This document shows, piece after piece, positions 61,459-64,000 of a DNA stretch of 64,000 nucleotides. The translations under genes were made by a program, and so were the position numbers. The stretch lies in the NCBI GenBank assembly GCA_026874595.1, contig CM049318.1, positions 14,491,241 to 14,555,240 of the forward strand. The letters run 5' to 3'. Source of the DNA: Sipunculus nudus. Its lineage: Eukaryota; Annelida; Sipuncula; Golfingiida; Sipunculidae. Within the stretch, counting starts at the first letter, position 1, and each line of letters starts with the position of its first letter. Under the pieces are notes generated by a model. It searched no databases. It had not been told where the DNA came from and saw nothing but the letters and a program-made list of their open reading frames with translations.

Positions 61459-64000
61459 AACAAGTGACCCATGGGTCATGACGCTCAGCTGACCGGGAAG
61501 AGATTTGCAAAAGGAAATTTTATCATCTGAATGGTAGTATATAACCATTCAACTGAAGCATCAAACAGATGAACCAACAGGCTGACTCGGATTGTGTCTG
61601 TATTAATATATCTCAAAAATTGAGAAAAAAAAGCATAAAAAATACAGGTGGCTCCACCAGTCTGCAGAAACTAATAAAAACACTTAATAGTCAATATCCA
61701 TGCAAAGAAGCATGGTGGTCTCTGGATTAGTTGTTCAGATACTTCAGCTTTTGTATCAAATTTCCCATTATTCTGAGTCCTATAGCTTGAAGTATATGGG
61801 TAACAGAGACCTAATTTCAGGTTTCCACAGACTCTTTTCATGGGCCTCCTTGCATGACAAGAATGAAGTTTCTAGGTCCAGTTGTTACAATTTGTACCCT
61901 GTTGACAGATAACCACATCTTTAAAGGTGTCAAAAATAGAGAAAATAATTCGTAAAAATTTGAAAAAAAATAGAGGTGGCACACCCAGTCTGCTGAAACT
62001 GATAGAACATGTCATGATCAATATGTATGCCAAATATCATAAGCATCAGTGTTGTAGTTATTGAGATACTGGAGTTTTTGTATGAAATTTTTCACTATTC
62101 TGGGGGGTACTTTGGGGCCCCATAGCTGTAACAGAGACCTAAAAGACTTTCCATAGGTCTCTCAGAAGGTCAAGAATAAAGATTCTAGGTCCAGTCTTTA
62201 CAATTTGTGCCCTGTTAACAGATGTCCAAATTTTTCAAGGTCTCAAAAATAGAAAAAAAAATAATTAAAAATTTGAAAAATACAGGAGGGGCCACCAGTC
62301 TGCAGAAACTGAAGAAACATCTCATGATCAATATGTATGCCAAAAATCATGACCATCAGTGATGTAGTTAATAAGATATTGAAGTTTTTGTATGAAATTT
62401 TTGACTATTCTGGGGTATACTTTGGGGCCCCATAGCTCGAAGGATATGGATAATAAGACCTTATTTCAGGTTTTCATGCAGACTTTTAATAGGCCTCTCA
62501 GAATGTCAAGACTGAAGACTCTAGGTCCAGTCTTAATGATTTATGCCCTGTTAACAGATAACTACATCCTTAAAGGTCTCAAAAATAGAGGAAAATTCGT
62601 AAAAAATCGAAAAAAATAGAGGTGGCTAACCAAGGCTGCAGAAACTGATGAAACACTCCATGATCAATATCCATGCAAACAATTATGGTGATCTCTGCAT
62701 TAGTTGTTCAGATACTTCAGCTTTTGTATCAAATTTTCCATTATTCTGAGCTGTACTTTGGAGTGCCATAGCTCAAAGCATATGGGTAACAGAGACCTAA
62801 TTTTTGTTTTCCATGGAGACTTTCCATAGGTCTCTCAGAATGTCAAGAATAAAGATTCTAGGTCCAGTCTTTACAATTTGAACCCTGTTGACAGATAACT
62901 ATATCCTTTAAGGTCTCAAAAATAAAGAAAAAAATTGTAAAAATTTGAAAAATACAGGTGGCCCCACCAGTCTGCAGAAACTGAAGAAACATCTCATGAT
63001 CAATATGTATGCCAAAAATCATGACCATCAGTGATGTAGTTAATAAGATATTGAAGTTTTTGTATGAAATTTTTCACTATTCTGGGGTATACTTTGGGGC
63101 CCCATAGCTCGAAGGATATGGATAATAAGACCTTATTTCAGGTTTTCATGCAGACTTTTAATAGGCCTCTCAGAATGTCAAGACTGAAGACTCTAGGTCC
63201 AGTCTTAATGATTTATGCCCTGTTAACAGATAACTACATCCTTAAAGGTCTCAAAAATAGAGGAAAATTCGTAAAAAATCGAAAAAAATAGAGGTGGCTA
63301 ACCAAGGCTGCAGAAACTGATGAAACACTCCATGATCAATATCCATGCAAACAATTATGGTGATCTCTGCATTAGTTGTTCAGATACTTCAGCTTTTGTA
63401 TCAAATTTTCCATTATTCTGAGCTGTACTTTGGAGTGCCATAGCTCAAAGCATATGGGTAACAGAGACCTAATTTTTGTTTTCCATGGAGACTTTCCATA
63501 GGTCTCTCAGAATGTCAAGAATAAAGATTCTAGGTCCAGTCTTTACAATTTGAACCCTGTTGACAGATAACTATATCCTTTAAGGTCTCAAAAATAAAGA
63601 AAAAAATTGTAAAAATTTGAAAAATACAGGTGGCCCCACCAGTCTGCAGAAACTGAAGAAACATCTCATGATCAATATGTATGCCAAAAATCATGACCAT
63701 CAGTGATGTAGTTAATAAGATATTGAAGTTTTTGTATGAAATTTTTCACTATTCTGGGGTATACTTTGGGGCCCCATAGCTCGAAGGATATGGATAATAA
63801 GACCTTATTTCAGGTTTTCATGCAGACTTTTAATAGGCCTCTCAGAATGTCAAGACTGAAGACTCTAGGTCCAGTCTTAATGATGTGTGCCCTGTTAACA
63901 GATAACTACATCCTTAAAGGTCTCAAAAATAGAGGAAAATTCGTAAAAAATCGAAAAAAATAGAGGTGGCTAACCAAGGCTGCAGAAACTGATGAAACAC
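61459..64000 (+). mobile_element. Pearl/Helentron-like element 9 with long core array, cut by window end
   Basis: 5' end AACAAGTGACCCATGGGTCA then TGACGCTCAGCTG, followed by at least seven tandem core repeats of about 336 bp (marker GTTACRATTTGTRCCCTGTT-like near 61884, 62199, 62535, 62873, 63207, 63545, 63879). The core is homologous to that of the element at 11255-12532. No 3' end before 64000. Confidence 0.75.
62340..64000 (+). repeat. 672-bp higher-order tandem repeat (2 x about 336 bp)
   Basis: The same 75-codon chance ORF recurs at 62392, 63064 and 63736, exactly 672 bp apart, while adjacent 336-bp monomers differ more. Adjacent 672-bp units are almost identical. This is the dimer-based higher-order pattern seen in satellites. 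Confidence 0.9.

Noticed and set aside
62392-63963. Three identical 75-codon ORFs at 672-bp spacing
   Set aside because: Chance frame inside the satellite-like core repeat. Not conserved between neighbouring 336-bp monomers.

Overview
The window is animal nuclear DNA: AT-rich, intron-rich and full of transposons. The best-fitting source is a lophotrochozoan, probably a bivalve mollusc. That placement is an inference. It rests on many non-autonomous repeats built like bivalve pearl/Helentron-associated elements (tandem core repeats, an ACGG microsatellite, subterminal inverted repeats) and on a gene with typical metazoan GT-AG introns.

The main gene is a WRN-type RecQ helicase on the minus strand. 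I could assign 23 coding exons from 61101 down to 22668. All 22 exon junctions keep reading phase and together give about 899 open codons. They cover the seven helicase motifs, the RQC zinc-binding and winged-helix region, an HRDC-like segment and a WRN-type basic C-terminus. The N-terminal part, where an exonuclease domain would lie, is beyond the right edge. Introns of this gene occupy most of 23-61 kb and hold most of the repeats.

Other genes: 466-769 (minus) is the first coding exon of a death-effector-domain protein cut by the left edge. From 2061 to 7178 (plus) lies a spliced but broken transposon gene with an XPG/FEN-like nuclease core and a Cys-rich tail. 18239-19785 (minus) is a long exon of an unrecognised basic, low-complexity protein with a 14-residue repeat.

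Mobile DNA: ten full or partial pearl/Helentron-like elements, all in plus orientation, including two nearly identical 2.45-kb copies. There are two elements of a second tandem-repeat family with a terminal hairpin (28.9 and 33.1 kb), a hAT-type element with 8-bp target duplication that contains a nested pearl-like element (37.3-39.9 kb), a probable solo LTR (46.9-47.7 kb), a pogo/Tigger-like TA-flanked element (53.2-54.7 kb), tRNA-related SINE heads near 52 kb and small inverted-repeat elements. The right end is a satellite-like array with a 672-bp higher-order period.

The most unusual signal is in the helicase gene: at four separate exon-intron boundaries the splice site and adjoining exon sequence are tandemly repeated into the intron, making arrays of decoy donors (three boundaries) or acceptors (one boundary).
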